This document shows, piece after piece, positions 29,548-40,644 of a stretch of DNA of 64,000 nt. A program made the position numbers and the translations under genes. The stretch comes from Vibrio hepatarius. GTDB lineage: Bacteria > Pseudomonadota > Gammaproteobacteria > Enterobacterales > Vibrionaceae. Below the pieces are notes generated by a model, which saw only the letters and a list, made by a program, of their open reading frames with translations, was not told the origin of the DNA and ran no database searches. Each line of letters starts with the position of its first letter. The stretch's first letter is position 1. The stretch spans positions 1 to 64,000 of the forward strand of contig NZ_LHPI01000004.1 of NCBI RefSeq assembly GCF_001274785.1. Direction: 5' to 3'.

Positions 29548-31296
29548 ATGTCACTGAATAAAGACGAAACCACTTTACAAACATTTAAGCGTTTGTGGAT
29601 TTATATCCGCCTGTACAAAGCGGGCCTTGCGGTTGCCGTAGTTGCTCTGATTATTAACGCTGCCGCAGACACTTACATGGTGTCTTTACTTAAGCCACTT
29701 CTTGATGAAGGTTTTGGCAACGCTGAGTCTGATTTCTTTCGCGTGCTCCCATTGATCATTCTCGGCATGATGGTAATTCGCGGTTTAAGTGGGTTTGTCT
29801 CCTCCTACTGCTTGAGTTGGGTGTCCGGCAACGTGGTCATGTTGATGCGTCGCAGCATCTTCAAACAGTTTATGCACATGCCAGTTGCATTCTTCGATAA
29901 AGAATCGACAGGTGGTTTGCTCTCTCGCATTACTTATGACTCGGAACAAGTTGCAGGCGCAACAAGCCGAGCGTTAGTCAGTATTGTTCGCGAAGGCGCG
30001 AGCATTATCGGCCTGCTAGTTCTGATGTTTTGGAACAGTTGGCAACTTTCTTTGGTTCTGATCGTGATTGCACCTGTTGTTGCTTGGGCGATTGGCTTTG
30101 TCTCTAAGCGTTTCCGTAAGATTTCAAAGAACATGCAAGACTCGATGGGGCGCGTAACTTCGTCTGCGGAGCAAATGCTAAAAGGCCATAAGGTTGTATT
30201 AAGCTACGGTGGTCAAAACATCGAAAGCCAACGTTTCGATGTTGTTAGTAATCGTATGCGTCAACAGTCGATGAAACTGGTGGCGGCTAAGTCGATTGCT
30301 AACCCTGTTATTCAGCTGATTGCTTCATTTGCATTGGTTGTTGTGCTGTTCTTGGCAAGTTTTGAAGAGATTCGTAGTCAGTTGACTCCGGGTACGTTTA
30401 CCGTCGTATTCTCTGCGATGTTCGGTATGATGCGCCCACTTAAAGCACTAACAAACGTAACCTCTGACTTCCAACGTGGTATGGCAGCGAGCCAAACCTT
30501 GTTTGCGCTAATGGATCTTGAAACTGAAAAAGACACGGGCACTTATGAAACTGACCGTGTGCGTGGTGAGATTGAAGTGAAAGACGTGACCTTTACCTAT
30601 CAAGGTAAAGAAAAACCGGCGCTTCGTAACGTAAGCTTTAAGATCCCGCAAGGGAAAACCGTGGCGCTTGTCGGTCGTTCAGGTTCGGGTAAGAGTACCA
30701 TTGCAAACCTATTTACACGCTTCTACGACGTCGATTCTGGCAGCATTATGCTCGACGACCATGACGTTCGTGATTTCAAACTACTGAACTTGCGTTCGCA
30801 TTTCGCTTTGGTATCGCAAAACGTACACTTGTTTAACGACACCATCGCCAACAACATTGCATACGCAGCAGAAGATAAGTACACCCGTGAGCAAATCGAA
30901 GAAGCGGCACGCCTAGCGTACGCGATGGATTTCATCGAACCAATGGAACATGGCTTAGATACTATGATTGGTGAGAACGGCGCAAGCTTATCTGGTGGTC
31001 AAAGACAGCGTATTGCGATTGCCCGTGCTCTATTGCGAGACGCACCTGTACTTATCCTCGACGAAGCGACTTCAGCTCTGGATACAGAATCAGAAAAAGC
31101 GATTCAGTCAGCGCTGGACGAGTTGCAGAAAAATAAGACAGTACTTGTGATAGCACACCGCTTATCGACTATCGAAAATGCCGATGAAATTTTGGTAATC
31201 GATGAAGGTGAGGTGGTAGAGCGTGGCGATCACCAAACGCTAATCGAAAAAGATGGTGCTTACGCGCAGTTACACCGTATTCAGTTTGGTAGCTAA
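29548..31296 (+). CDS. msbA: Lipid A export ATP-binding/permease MsbA
   Basis: 582 residues, exactly the E. coli length. An N-terminal six-helix ABC exporter domain comes first. The nucleotide-binding domain has Walker [10 protein letters not shown] (376-384), signature LSGGQRQR (481-488), Walker [15 protein letters not shown] and H-loop VIAHRLST. It flips lipid A-core across the inner membrane. It lies 31 bp after comEC and 2 bp before lpxK. Confidence 0.97.
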   Translation: MSLNKDETTLQTFKRLWIYIRLYKAGLAVAVVALIINAAADTYMVSLLKPLLDEGFGNAESDFFRVLPLIILGMMVIRGLSGFVSSYCLSWVSGNVVMLMRRSIFKQFMHMPVAFFDKESTGGLLSRITYDSEQVAGATSRALVSIVREGASIIGLLVLMFWNSWQLSLVLIVIAPVVAWAIGFVSKRFRKISKNMQDSMGRVTSSAEQMLKGHKVVLSYGGQNIESQRFDVVSNRMRQQSMKLVAAKSIANPVIQLIASFALVVVLFLASFEEIRSQLTPGTFTVVFSAMFGMMRPLKALTNVTSDFQRGMAASQTLFALMDLETEKDTGTYETDRVRGEIEVKDVTFTYQGKEKPALRNVSFKIPQGKTVALVGRSGSGKSTIANLFTRFYDVDSGSIMLDDHDVRDFKLLNLRSHFALVSQNVHLFNDTIANNIAYAAEDKYTREQIEEAARLAYAMDFIEPMEHGLDTMIGENGASLSGGQRQRIAIARALLRDAPVLILDEATSALDTESEKAIQSALDELQKNKTVLVIAHRLSTIENADEILVIDEGEVVERGDHQTLIEKDGAYAQLHRIQFGS

Positions 31297-31298
31297 GC

Positions 31299-32306
31299 GT
31301 GATTGAAAAAATCTGGTTCGAAAATCACCCGATGAAATATCTCCTGTGGCCATTGCTCTGGCCACTGAGTGTGTTGTTTGGCGTGATCAGTCGTTCAAGA
31401 CGTAGCAAATATCAATCAGGTGCGAAACCGAGCTATCGCGCGCCAGCGCCTGTTATCGTAGTAGGTAATATTACCGCTGGTGGTAACGGCAAGACACCGG
31501 TGGTGATTTGGTTGGTCGAGCATCTGCAGAAACTGGGTTACAAACCGGGAGTGGTGTCTCGCGGGTACGGAGCGAAATCACCAAGTTACCCATTAGTCGT
31601 AGACAATGCTACGTCAACCAAACACTGTGGCGATGAACCTAAACTGATATTCAAACGAACTGGGGCGCCAGTAGCGGTATCACCAGTCCGCAGCGAAGCG
31701 GTGCAAGCGTTGTTGCCACTTGGCGTTGATATCATCATTACCGATGATGGTTTACAGCACTATGCGCTACAACGCGATATAGAGCTGGTGGTTGTTGATG
31801 GTGAGCGTCGATTTGGTAACCAGTCATTGATACCACTGGGTCCATTGCGTGAAAGTGTCGAGCGTCTCAATGAAGTTGACTTCATTATTACCAACGGTGG
31901 CAAAGCGCACGACGGTGAAGCTGCCATGTCGCTCTCCCCAAGTTTTGCTGTGAACCTAAAGAATCGTCAACAAGTGCCAGTTAGCCAGCTAACCAATCTT
32001 GTCGCGATGGCGGGGATAGGGCATCCACCACGCTTTTTTAATACATTAGAAACGCTTGGGGCTAAGCTAAACTATGCCCAAGGGTTTGCGGATCATAAAG
32101 ATTTTATACCGGCAGAGTTAGAGGCCTTGTCCAAGCGTGGCGAGCACCTGATAATGACCGAGAAAGATGCAGTAAAATGCGCTGACTATGCGAAAGAGAA
32201 CTGGTGGTACTTACCAGTTACCGCAAGCTTTAATCAACAAGATGAGCAGCGTATTTTGAACAAAATAAAAGAGGTTAAGGAAAAATATGGATCACCGTCT
32301 GCTTGA
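31299..32306 (+). CDS. lpxK: Tetraacyldisaccharide 4'-kinase LpxK
   Basis: 335 residues with a GTG start 2 bp after msbA. An N-terminal amphipathic/membrane segment is followed by P-loop [11 protein letters not shown] (56-66) and [15 protein letters not shown], the LpxK catalytic region. It phosphorylates the lipid A disaccharide precursor at the 4' position. Its 3' end overlaps the next small gene by 20 bp. Confidence 0.96.
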   Translation: MIEKIWFENHPMKYLLWPLLWPLSVLFGVISRSRRSKYQSGAKPSYRAPAPVIVVGNITAGGNGKTPVVIWLVEHLQKLGYKPGVVSRGYGAKSPSYPLVVDNATSTKHCGDEPKLIFKRTGAPVAVSPVRSEAVQALLPLGVDIIITDDGLQHYALQRDIELVVVDGERRFGNQSLIPLGPLRESVERLNEVDFIITNGGKAHDGEAAMSLSPSFAVNLKNRQQVPVSQLTNLVAMAGIGHPPRFFNTLETLGAKLNYAQGFADHKDFIPAELEALSKRGEHLIMTEKDAVKCADYAKENWWYLPVTASFNQQDEQRILNKIKEVKEKYGSPSA

Positions 32307-32466
32307 AATCGTCGCATGCCCAGTATGTAAAGGTAAGCTAACTTTTGATAAAGATAAGCAAGAGCTGATCTGCAAACTGGACCGCCTAGCGTACCCAATC
32401 AAGGAAGGCATTCCTGTTCTATTAGAACCTGAAGCTCGTCAAATGAGCATGGATGAGGGACGATAA
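32287..32466 (+). CDS. ycaR: Trm112-like zinc-ribbon protein (YcaR/UPF0434)
   Basis: 59 residues starting [18 protein letters not shown] and ending MSMDEGR. Cysteines C11, C14 and C29 resemble a partial zinc ribbon, with [16 protein letters not shown] typical of the family. It sits between lpxK and kdsB exactly as ycaR does in E. coli, overlapping lpxK by 20 bp and kdsB by one base (TAATG), which implies translational coupling. Molecular function in bacteria is unknown. GTTAAGGAAAAAT supplies the ribosome site. Confidence 0.93.
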   Translation: MDHRLLEIVACPVCKGKLTFDKDKQELICKLDRLAYPIKEGIPVLLEPEARQMSMDEGR

Positions 32467-33218
32467 TGTCATTTACAGTCGTTATTCCAGCGCGCTACCA
32501 GTCCACGCGTTTACCGGGTAAACCACTGGCGGATATTGGTGGCAAACCAATGGTTCAGTGGGTTTACGAACAAGCGATTCAAGCTGGTGCAGATCAGGTT
32601 ATCATCGCAACGGATGATGAACGTGTGGAAAAAGCAGTCAAAGCTTTTGGTGGCGATGTTTGCATGACGTCTCCTGACCATGAGTCTGGTACCGAGCGTT
32701 TGGCCGAAGTGGTTAAGCTAAAGAACATTCCTGATGATCACATCATCGTTAATGTTCAAGGTGATGAGCCGCTTATCCCGCCATCGATCATCTCGCAAGT
32801 AGCTAATAACCTTGCGGCAAGCCAAGCACCGATGGCGACATTGGCAGTAGAAATCGAAGACGAAGCTGAAGTGTTTAATCCAAATGCGGTTAAAGTGCTG
32901 ACAGATAAAGACGGTTACGCGATGTATTTCAGCCGTGCGACGATTCCTTGGGACCGTGATAATTTTGCAAATGGCGGCAAGACGATCGCTCAACCGCTAA
33001 TGCGTCATATCGGTATCTACGCTTATCGCGCTGGATTCATCAATACCTATATCAACTGGGAGCCAACAGCACTTGAGAAAATCGAGTGTTTGGAACAGCT
33101 TCGCGTACTTTGGTACGGTGAGAAAATCCACGTTGAAGTCGCTAAAGAAGCGCCGTCTGCCGGCGTTGATACCCCAGAAGATTTGGAAGTAGTGAGAAAC
33201 ATCATTGCTAACCAATAA
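32466..33218 (+). CDS. kdsB: 3-deoxy-manno-octulosonate cytidylyltransferase
   Basis: 250 residues. N-terminal nucleotide-binding loop [31 protein letters not shown] and [12 protein letters not shown] are the family motifs. It activates Kdo as CMP-Kdo for the inner core of LPS. Last gene of the comEC-msbA-lpxK-ycaR-kdsB operon. Confidence 0.97.
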   Translation: MSFTVVIPARYQSTRLPGKPLADIGGKPMVQWVYEQAIQAGADQVIIATDDERVEKAVKAFGGDVCMTSPDHESGTERLAEVVKLKNIPDDHIIVNVQGDEPLIPPSIISQVANNLAASQAPMATLAVEIEDEAEVFNPNAVKVLTDKDGYAMYFSRATIPWDRDNFANGGKTIAQPLMRHIGIYAYRAGFINTYINWEPTALEKIECLEQLRVLWYGEKIHVEVAKEAPSAGVDTPEDLEVVRNIIANQ

Positions 33219-33219
33219 A

Positions 33220-33245
33220 GAAAAAGGCCCTTTGTGGGCCATTTT
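33220..33245. terminator. Terminator between kdsB and spoVR
   Basis: AAAAAGGCCC, loop TTTGT, GGGCCATTTT, with A residues on the other side, so it can serve both convergent operons. Confidence 0.8.
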
Positions 33246-33259
33246 CAATCTTACTGCGT

Positions 33260-34798
33260 TTAGATTTTTCCGTCGTACTCGTTTCTCTTCGGACAGGTTG
33301 ACAGAATTTCACGATGTCCCGACTCTTTGACTTCTTCAAGAACCACGCTAAAGCCCCACAAACGGTAAAGGTGTTTAAGTACTTCATCGTAGCTCTCATC
33401 GAGCGGAATTCTATCGTGAGGCACGTACTGGAGCGTTAACGAGCGATCGCCTCTCACATCCACGTTGTAAACTTGAATATTCGGTTCGAGATTACTCAGG
33501 TTGTACTGCGCAGCTAACTTTTCACGGATCGCGTGATAGCCCATATCGTCGTGGATCGCGGTGACCTCGATATAGTTTTTTCTGTCATCATCGGTGATTG
33601 CGAACAGCTTAAAATCACGCATCAGTTTGGGTGACAAGTACTGACTTATAAAGCTTTCATCTTTGAAGTTGTGCATTGCAAAGTGAACCGCTTCCAGCCA
33701 GTCTGAGCCTGCTAGCTCAGGGAACCATTCTTTATCTTCGTCGGTAGGCTCTTCACAGATCCTGCGAATATCACGGAACATCGCAAAACCCAACGCGTAT
33801 GGGTTAATACCACTGAAATAAGGGCTGTTATATGCTGGCTGAGCGACGACGCTGGTATGGCTATGGAGAAACTCTAAGATAAATCGCTCACTTACCAACC
33901 CTTCATCGTAAAGATGGTTAAGAATCGTGTAGTGCCAGAATGTTGCCCAGCCTTCGTTCATCACTTGAGTCTGCTTCTGTGGATAGAAGTACTGACTGAT
34001 CTTACGTACAATTCTAACAATCTCACGTTGCCAAGGTTCAAGCAGCGGTGCGTGTTTTTCAATAAAATACAGGATGTTTTCCTGAGGTTCAGATGGAAAA
34101 CGTTGTTTAGACTTTTCTTGAGCGATTTTGGACTTGGGAACGGTACGCCACAAATCATTGACTTGAGACTGCAAATAAGCCTCGCGCTCTTCCTGGCGCA
34201 ACTTCTCTTCCGCGATTGAAATTTTCTCAGGACGTTTGTATCTATCCACGCCAAAGTTCATCAATGCGTGACAGGAATCGAGCAGTTCCTCAACTTCTTT
34301 GACACCGTACTTTTCTTCGCACTCCGCGATGTACTTCTTCGCAAACAGAAGATAGTCAATGATTGAACTGGCATCTGTCCATGTTTGGAATAGGTAGTTA
34401 CCTTTAAAGAAAGAGTTGTGGCCATAGCAAGCGTGAGCCATAACCAAAGCTTGCATCGCAACAGTGTTCTCCTCCATCAAATAAGCGATACACGGGTCGG
34501 AGTTAATCACGATCTCATACGCTAACCCCATTTGCCCGTGTTTATACCCTTGCTCAGTTTGGATAAACTTCTTACCGAATGACCAATGATTATAATTGAT
34601 CGGCATACCAATACTGGAATATGCATCCATCATTTGCTCAGAAGTGATGACCTCAATCTGATTTGGATAGGTGTCGAGGCGATAGTGCTCGGCAACACGT
34701 TGTATTTCAACGTGGTAACGATCGAGCAGATCAAAGGTCCAATCTGGTCCATCAGGCAGCATCTTCTCTTTGGTTGGCTTTTTAGTTGTTGTCGTCAT
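33260..34798 (-). CDS. SpoVR family protein (YcgB)
   Basis: 512 residues, family length. Conserved blocks MVMAHACYGHNSFFKGNYLF, MNEGWATFWHYTILN and SPYFSGINPYALGFAMF are present. The family is named after a Bacillus sporulation protein; in gammaproteobacteria it is a stress or stationary-phase protein of unknown activity. It ends the prkA-yeaH-spoVR operon, 10 bp after yeaH, and partnership with the PrkA kinase is the standard inference. Confidence 0.92.
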   Translation of the reverse strand: MTTTTKKPTKEKMLPDGPDWTFDLLDRYHVEIQRVAEHYRLDTYPNQIEVITSEQMMDAYSSIGMPINYNHWSFGKKFIQTEQGYKHGQMGLAYEIVINSDPCIAYLMEENTVAMQALVMAHACYGHNSFFKGNYLFQTWTDASSIIDYLLFAKKYIAECEEKYGVKEVEELLDSCHALMNFGVDRYKRPEKISIAEEKLRQEEREAYLQSQVNDLWRTVPKSKIAQEKSKQRFPSEPQENILYFIEKHAPLLEPWQREIVRIVRKISQYFYPQKQTQVMNEGWATFWHYTILNHLYDEGLVSERFILEFLHSHTSVVAQPAYNSPYFSGINPYALGFAMFRDIRRICEEPTDEDKEWFPELAGSDWLEAVHFAMHNFKDESFISQYLSPKLMRDFKLFAITDDDRKNYIEVTAIHDDMGYHAIREKLAAQYNLSNLEPNIQVYNVDVRGDRSLTLQYVPHDRIPLDESYDEVLKHLYRLWGFSVVLEEVKESGHREILSTCPKRNEYDGKI

Positions 34799-34808
34799 AG
34801 CGGCCTCC

Positions 34809-36080
34809 CTATGCTGTTTCCTTTCTGAAGAGCTCTCTGAATACCGGGTAGATATCTTCTACGCTACGGATGTTTTTCATCGCGAAGTTGTCGTAGCTAC
34901 CCTCTAATTTTTCATATTCGTGCCACAGCGTTTGGTGAGAGCGGCGCGTAATTTCGATATAGGAAAAGTACTGGCAGTTTGGCAGTAGGTGCTTGGTTAG
35001 CAGTTCACGGCAGCGAGGCGAGTCATCCGCCCAGTTATCACCATCCGATGCTTGAGCCGCATAGATATTCCACTCACCGGTTGGGAATCGGTCTGCGACG
35101 ATCTCTTTCATCAGTTTTAGAGCACTGGAAACAATCGTACCGCCGGTTTCTTGGGAGTAGAAAAACTCATGTTCATCCACTTCCTTCGCTTGGGTGTGGT
35201 GGCGAATAAACACGACTTCGACGTTCTCGTAAGTTCGGGTCAGGAACAAATAGAGCAAAACATAGAAGCGCTTGGCAATATCTTTGGTTGCTTGGTCCAT
35301 TGAACCTGAAACGTCCATCAAACAGAACATCACCGCTTGGCTAGATGGAATAGGGCGACGCTCGTAATTTTTGAAGCGCAAGTCAAAGGTATCAATGAAC
35401 GGAACTGCGGCAATTTTATCGCGCAGCTCTTGGATTTCCGCTTTTAGGCGTTTTTCTTCCAGTAGCTGAGCGGGTTCACTATTTTTGATTCGTTCGAGTT
35501 CATCTTCCAATTCATGGAGGAAGCGTTTTTTACCTGCGGTCATCGCGGTGCGACGAGCCAGCGATTGTTGGAGTGATTTTACAATTGAGATATTGGCGGG
35601 TACACCAGCGGTTTGGTAGCCCGCACGATGCGTTTTCCACTCGGTAATCTTATTGATTTGATTCTTTTCAAGGTTAGGGAGTTCTAAGTCTTCAAAGAGA
35701 ATATCCAAATACTCATCTTTCGAAATTTGGAACACAAAATCATCTTGGCCTTCGCCATCAGGACTCGCGTCGCCATCGCCAGAACCGCCGCCTTGACCGC
35801 CACCTTTAGGGCGTTCAATTTTGTCGCCAGTAATGAATTGGTCGTTACCTGGATGAACACGTTCTTTCAGGCCGCCTCGACCTTGATGAAATACAGGTTC
35901 TTTGATGTCTTTATGAGGGATCGAGACATCCTCGCCTGTCTCGGTATTGGTAATTGAGCGACGATTTACTGCGTCTGCAACAGACTCTTTAATTTGTTCC
36001 TTGTGACGACGCAAGAATCGTTGGCGGTTTACCGCACTCTTATTCTTGCCGTTTAGTCGTCGGTCAATAAATTGCGCCAT
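34809..36080 (-). CDS. yeaH: YeaH/YhbH family protein (DUF444)
   Basis: 423 residues. The N-terminal part is basic and low in complexity, with a Gly-rich segment ([12 protein letters not shown]) near 110-120. The C-terminal part is a von Willebrand A-like domain with the MIDAS motif D256-VSGSM. Found between prkA and spoVR in many Proteobacteria. In E. coli yeaGH is induced in stationary phase and nitrogen limitation. Separated from prkA by a 138-bp gap with two hairpins. Confidence 0.92.
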   Translation of the reverse strand: MAQFIDRRLNGKNKSAVNRQRFLRRHKEQIKESVADAVNRRSITNTETGEDVSIPHKDIKEPVFHQGRGGLKERVHPGNDQFITGDKIERPKGGGQGGGSGDGDASPDGEGQDDFVFQISKDEYLDILFEDLELPNLEKNQINKITEWKTHRAGYQTAGVPANISIVKSLQQSLARRTAMTAGKKRFLHELEDELERIKNSEPAQLLEEKRLKAEIQELRDKIAAVPFIDTFDLRFKNYERRPIPSSQAVMFCLMDVSGSMDQATKDIAKRFYVLLYLFLTRTYENVEVVFIRHHTQAKEVDEHEFFYSQETGGTIVSSALKLMKEIVADRFPTGEWNIYAAQASDGDNWADDSPRCRELLTKHLLPNCQYFSYIEITRRSHQTLWHEYEKLEGSYDNFAMKNIRSVEDIYPVFRELFRKETA

Positions 36081-36141
36081 GAGTCACCCCTTTTCGTACA
36101 CGCAGCCTAAGCACTAATGTTGATCGTGCATCCCGCCTCTA

Positions 36142-36206
36142 CCAGAGCTAAAAGCTCTGGCAGGGACATCTTGGGTACTCGACTACTCTATTTAGCGTAG
36201 TCGAGT
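36142..36206 (-). repeat. Two tandem hairpins between prkA and yeaH
   Basis: Stem 1: ACTCGACTAC / GTAGTCGAGT (36177-36186, 36197-36206), 10 bp with a 10-nt loop. Stem 2: CCAGAGCT-AAA-AGCTCTGG (36142-36160), 8 bp. Neither is followed by a U run on the minus strand, so they look like intercistronic stability or processing structures rather than terminators. Confidence 0.75.
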
Positions 36207-36218
36207 TGAGGCTCATTA

Positions 36219-38153
36219 CTATGAAGATTTACGTACGCGTAAGTACCATTCGGATAATAGGCGAACCTGTTTCTCGGTATATCCTTTCTCCATCATGCGA
36301 GCGACAAAGTCGTCGTGTTTTTTCTGATCTTCAGAAGAGGTTTTCGCATTGAATGAGATAACGGGTAGTAGCTCTTCGGTATTGGAGAACATTTTCTTCT
36401 CAATAACCGTGCGTAGTTTCTCGTAACTGGTCCACGCCGGATTTTGCCCTTTGTTGTTTGCACGGGCACGTAGGACAAAGTTGACGATTTCGTTTCGGAA
36501 ATCTTTAGGGTTACTAATGCCAGCTGTTTTTTCGATTTTCTCCAATTCGTTGTTTAGTGCAGAGCGGTCAAATAGCTGTCCGGTTTCTGGGTCGCGGTAT
36601 TCTTGGTCTTGGATCCAGAAGTCAGCGTAGGTGACGTAGCGGTCGAAGATGTTTTGTCCGTATTCAGAGTAAGATTCCAAGTAGGCGGTTTGGATCTCTT
36701 TTCCGATGAACTCGACATAGCGTGGTACTAAATAGCCTTTCAAGAACTCAAGGTACTTCTCTGCGGTTTCTTGTGGGAACTGTTCGCGTTCAATTTGCTG
36801 CTCAATAACGTAGAACAGGTGAACCGGGTTAGCCGCAACTTCGGTTTGGTCGAAGTTGAACACGCGCGATAGAATCTTGAAGGCAAAACGGGTTGATAGC
36901 CCGGACATACCTTCATCAACGCCGGCGAAGTCGCGATATTCTTGATAGCTTTTCGCCTTTGGATCGGTGTCTTTTAGTGTTTCACCATCGTATACGCGCA
37001 TTTTAGAGAAGATAGACGAGTTCTCTGGCTCTTTCAGACGGGACAGAATACTGAACTGGGAAAGTAGCTCTAATGTGCTAGGGGAGCATGGTGCTTTGGA
37101 CAATTCTGAATGGTCGAGTAGTTTTTGGTAAATCTTAACTTCTTCCGATACACGCAAGCAGTACGGTACTTTGACGATGTAAACACGGTCAAGGAACGCT
37201 TCGTTATTTTTGTTGTTACGGAAGGTTTGCCATTCGGACTCGTTGGAGTGGGCGAGAATCATGCCTTCAAACGGTAGGGCAGAAAGGCCTTCGGTACCGT
37301 TGTAGTTACCTTCTTGTGTTGCAGTAAGCAGAGGGTGAAGCACTTTAATCGGCGCTTTGAACATCTCTACGAACTCCATCAAGCCTTGGTTGGCTCGACA
37401 TAACGCACCAGAGTAGCTGTATGCATCTGGGTCGTCTTGTGAATAGTGTTCGAGTTTACGTATATCAACTTTACCAACCAACGATGAGATATCTTGGTTG
37501 TTTTCGTCACCAGGCTCTGTTTTCGCTACCGCGATTTGATCGAGGATAGATGGACGAACTTTCACTACTTTAAACTTAGTGATGTCACCACCAAACTCAT
37601 GAAGTCGTTTCGCTGCCCACGGTGACATGATTGAACGCAAGTAGCGTTGGTCGATACCGTATTCTCGTTTTAGTAGATCGCCGTCTTCATTGACGTCAAA
37701 CAAGCAGAATGGATGGTCGTTTACCGGGCTTCGAACACCGTCAACCGACAGAACATAAATAGGTACTTGCTGCATTAGCGCTTTTAGTTTTTCAGCAAGT
37801 GACGATTTACCACCGCCCACAGGGCCAAGTAGGTAAAGGATCTGTTTACGTTCTTCCAACCCTTGAGCTGCGTGCTTTAGATACGAAACGATTTGTTCTA
37901 TGGCATCTTCCATGCCGTAGAAGTCTTTGAACGTTGGGTATCTAGAAATGACCCGGTTAGAGAAAATACGACTCAAGCGTGGATCATGTGAAGTATCGAT
38001 GAGCTCGGGTTCGCCAATCGCCATCAGCAAACGCTCGGCGGCATTGGCATACGCGCTCTTATCATCTCGACAAAGTGCTAAGAATTCTTGCAAAGATAAC
38101 TCTTCATCCTTGGCTGCTTCATAGCGTGCTTGATAATGGTCAAAAATACTCAT
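36219..38153 (-). CDS. prkA: PrkA family serine protein kinase (YeaG)
   Basis: 644 residues. The AAA+ portion has Walker A G110-PVGGGKSS, and the C-terminal region is the PrkA kinase-like domain (CAMP-kinase related). Serine kinase activity was shown for E. coli YeaG, and a protease role is described for Bacillus PrkA. GAGGGGAATTCATT before the ATG is a strong ribosome site. First gene of the operon. Confidence 0.94.
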   Translation of the reverse strand: MSIFDHYQARYEAAKDEELSLQEFLALCRDDKSAYANAAERLLMAIGEPELIDTSHDPRLSRIFSNRVISRYPTFKDFYGMEDAIEQIVSYLKHAAQGLEERKQILYLLGPVGGGKSSLAEKLKALMQQVPIYVLSVDGVRSPVNDHPFCLFDVNEDGDLLKREYGIDQRYLRSIMSPWAAKRLHEFGGDITKFKVVKVRPSILDQIAVAKTEPGDENNQDISSLVGKVDIRKLEHYSQDDPDAYSYSGALCRANQGLMEFVEMFKAPIKVLHPLLTATQEGNYNGTEGLSALPFEGMILAHSNESEWQTFRNNKNNEAFLDRVYIVKVPYCLRVSEEVKIYQKLLDHSELSKAPCSPSTLELLSQFSILSRLKEPENSSIFSKMRVYDGETLKDTDPKAKSYQEYRDFAGVDEGMSGLSTRFAFKILSRVFNFDQTEVAANPVHLFYVIEQQIEREQFPQETAEKYLEFLKGYLVPRYVEFIGKEIQTAYLESYSEYGQNIFDRYVTYADFWIQDQEYRDPETGQLFDRSALNNELEKIEKTAGISNPKDFRNEIVNFVLRARANNKGQNPAWTSYEKLRTVIEKKMFSNTEELLPVISFNAKTSSEDQKKHDDFVARMMEKGYTEKQVRLLSEWYLRVRKSS

Positions 38154-38510
38154 AATGAATTCCCCTCTGAACTTGTCTTAACGACAATCAACCCGCATAG
38201 AAAAAGCTATTCCATTCTTAGTTAAGACTAGTTTGTTTTTCGAATTTTGCTTAAAAAATATGTGTTTATTTGCAAATTGTGATGAACCACAGAATGTCAG
38301 CAGCGACCAACAAAGAGGTTGATAGATAACTAATTATGGTTGGATAACTCAAAGAGTGGGTAATGAGATGTTACACATTTATGACGCGAATATCGTAGTG
38401 GCGATAAGGCCGCCGATTGAGAGGTGAAAAGTGGATCTGTTCTTTTTGACGTATGGTGAAGTGAATGAGAGTAAGACTGCGATTTTGGAAGTAGTCATGG
38501 CTAAGAAAGT
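38154..38510. other. prkA upstream region
   Basis: About 357 bp without a convincing gene. It should contain the prkA operon promoter. I looked for a sigma-54 -24/-12 pair on the minus strand and found none with correct spacing. Confidence 0.5.
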
Positions 38511-38539
38511 AAACAGGCCACATTTTAAGTGGCCTGTTT
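38511..38539 (-). terminator. Terminator of yfbU
   Basis: Perfect 11-bp stem AAACAGGCCAC / GTGGCCTGTTT with a 7-nt A/T loop, 6 bp after the yfbU stop. Confidence 0.8.
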
Positions 38540-38545
38540 AAGTAA

Positions 38546-39046
38546 TTAAGCGTTAAAAATTTGTCTTAGCTCATTCGCGCACAAGTGGTACTGACGAGGA
38601 CAGTTACGCCAGGTTGCTAGCATACGACGGTATTTTTCTAGCATCGGCATTTGCGCATTGAAATGGTGGTCTGCTTTATCAAATTGAGGGTACAAACCTT
38701 CAGAATCAGTAAGGAAGCGTACATAGTTCACTAGCTGACATTCTGTCGCGATATCAAAACCGAGGAATTGTAGTCGGCGCTGATCAACGTCTTTACGCTC
38801 TGCTTCTTCCAACATTTTGTTGGACTCTTGCATTGCATGATACATTTCCATGATATCAATAACCTGTCTACATTCCGCATCACTCAGACAGCCAAAGTCT
38901 TTGTTTAGCTCGTTCATTTGCAGTTCGTATCCGCGCTCAACAATAGTTTGTAAGCGTTGGTATTTTGCTGCGTTGTCTGGATCCATCTGAGACATCAGGT
39001 AGTACTGGTTTGATAGGATTAGGCGTTGAGCATTGGTCATTTCCAT
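38546..39046 (-). CDS. yfbU: YfbU family protein (UPF0304)
   Basis: 166 residues, alpha-helical. It starts [24 protein letters not shown] and contains [19 protein letters not shown], matching YfbU. Function is not established; the E. coli homologue was linked to cell death upon overexpression. Single gene with its own terminator. Confidence 0.9.
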   Translation of the reverse strand: MEMTNAQRLILSNQYYLMSQMDPDNAAKYQRLQTIVERGYELQMNELNKDFGCLSDAECRQVIDIMEMYHAMQESNKMLEEAERKDVDQRRLQFLGFDIATECQLVNYVRFLTDSEGLYPQFDKADHHFNAQMPMLEKYRRMLATWRNCPRQYHLCANELRQIFNA

Positions 39047-39171
39047 GGGGGCCTCACTAAAAGAATCTAATACATTTTTAATGTGCTTAGGTTATCTGTT
39101 CAAGCGGGAGTGAAACATGATCTCAACACATATTTAATATGAAAAGTACAAAGATTCAGCAGAAAAATAGC

Positions 39172-39837
39172 CTATTTTTTGTGGTAATGATTGTAGATAT
39201 AGTCTCGGTCCGAGAAGACCCGTAGCCACTCCGGTTTAAACACAGAAAACATAGCTAAAGACATACCATTTAACAAACCTTCAGGGAAAGCGAGCAGGGG
39301 AACAAACACCAAATAGTTATCAACGATGGTCGGCCAGTCGTAGGTGCCATGCCAAGCGATGTACAGGCTGTTAAAAAGAAGATGTGTACTGCCCGTTATC
39401 GCGCCATTGAAAAAACCGGCGACAAAGATAAAGACAAAAATATTGCGGGGGAGAAATCGGTAACTGAGAAGGAAAACCGCATAGCTAACCCAAATTGGCA
39501 ACAAGCAAGAAAATAACAGATATTCAGGGAGTTGGCTGAACTCAATAGTACCAATGATCGCTAATATAGTAGAGACAACGATTGATAACGCATAAGCGCT
39601 TCGCCAGCCGTACATGAGCGTTAAGGTGGTCAGTGCAAGAAAGTGAATCGCCAGGCCCTCTTTTACGCTGGCTTGCGCCGACCACAGTGTGGTTAAGGCA
39701 AAGATGACAGCAAAGGTTAGATGCTGAAACGTACGTTCATTTTTTAGCTTGGGTAGAAATACCTTGGTGACATCTTTCCAGATTGACCCCAGTGACAACA
39801 AAACTAAGACGAATGCAAACAACTCGTTGAGCAGCAC
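39172..39837 (-). CDS. CbiM-like energy-coupling-type membrane permease (COG3235)
   Basis: 221 residues with six or so hydrophobic helices; FFNGAITGSTHLLFNSLYIA and FPEGLLNGMSLAMFSVF are the recognisable blocks. Related to CbiM substrate-binding components of metal ECF importers, but no ECF ATPase or T-component gene is adjacent, so whether it transports anything by itself is unclear. It lacks the CbiM N-terminal metal-chelating Met-His start (it begins MLLNEL). It follows pflA after a terminator. Confidence 0.75.
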   Translation of the reverse strand: MLLNELFAFVLVLLSLGSIWKDVTKVFLPKLKNERTFQHLTFAVIFALTTLWSAQASVKEGLAIHFLALTTLTLMYGWRSAYALSIVVSTILAIIGTIEFSQLPEYLLFSCLLPIWVSYAVFLLSYRFLPRNIFVFIFVAGFFNGAITGSTHLLFNSLYIAWHGTYDWPTIVDNYLVFVPLLAFPEGLLNGMSLAMFSVFKPEWLRVFSDRDYIYNHYHKK

Positions 39838-39847
39838 GTTAACTCCA

Positions 39848-39880
39848 AAAAAATACCAGCCGATAACGACTGGTATTTTT
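39848..39880 (-). terminator. Terminator of pflA
   Basis: AAAAATACCAG / CTGGTATTTTT with a 10-nt loop and flanking A and T runs. Confidence 0.85.
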
Positions 39881-39903
39881 TACGAAAAGGTAACGCGATG
39901 GTA

Positions 39904-40644
39904 TCAGTATTTTACATTTGAGTGATACTGCTCAAGAATCGAAACAACTTTGTCCATGGTTTCTTTGTTTGGAGGATTAACACCTTCGAGTGGGTAATCA
40001 TGTCCCAAGGCTTCCCATTTGTGCGCGCCCAGTTTGTGATATGGCAATAGCTCGATTTTTTCGATGTTATCCATATCTTTAATGAACTCGCCGAGCATGT
40101 GCGCAGCTTCTTCATCGTCGGTGTAACCAGGCACAACGACATAACGAATCCAAGTTTTCTGCCCAATCTTATGTAAGTAACGTGCGAAGTCTAACGTACG
40201 TTTATTCGATACCCCAATGAAATCATGGTGAATCTCATCCTTCATATGTTTGATATCGAGCATGACCAAATCTGTCGCATCCAGTACTTCGTCAATGACT
40301 TCTGTGTGCTTACGGATATAACCATTTGTATCTAGACAGGTATGAATACCTTCAGCTTGAGCCGCGCGGAAAAAGTCTCGGACGAACTCTGGCTGAAGCA
40401 TTGCCTCGCCACCGGAACACGTCACACCACCACCTGATGCATTCATAAAATGGCGGTAGCTTTTCGCTTCACTAATAATTTCTTCAACTGTGACTTCTTT
40501 GCCAGCGTGGGTATCCCAAGTATCGCGGTTATGGCAATACATACAACGCATTAGGCAGCCCTGCATGAAGACAATAAAGCGAATACCAGGCCCATCTACC
40601 GTTCCGCAGGATTCAAAAGAATGAATACGACCAGTTGTTGACAT
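39904..40644 (-). CDS. pflA: Pyruvate formate-lyase activating enzyme
   Basis: 246 residues, same length as E. coli PflA. The radical-SAM cluster motif is C30-LMR-C34-MY-C37 (CxxxCxxC), followed by [18 protein letters not shown]. It cleaves S-adenosylmethionine to install the glycyl radical on PflB, which lies 3 kb away on the same strand. A chemoreceptor and lpxR-like gene intervene, so pflA is transcribed separately from pflB. Confidence 0.97.
   Translation of the reverse strand: MSTTGRIHSFESCGTVDGPGIRFIVFMQGCLMRCMYCHNRDTWDTHAGKEVTVEEIISEAKSYRHFMNASGGGVTCSGGEAMLQPEFVRDFFRAAQAEGIHTCLDTNGYIRKHTEVIDEVLDATDLVMLDIKHMKDEIHHDFIGVSNKRTLDFARYLHKIGQKTWIRYVVVPGYTDDEEAAHMLGEFIKDMDNIEKIELLPYHKLGAHKWEALGHDYPLEGVNPPNKETMDKVVSILEQYHSNVKY

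Noticed and set aside
38154..38300. Sigma-54 promoter for prkA
   Set aside because: A GG...TTTGC pair is visible on the minus strand but the GG-GC spacing is 13 rather than 10 bases.
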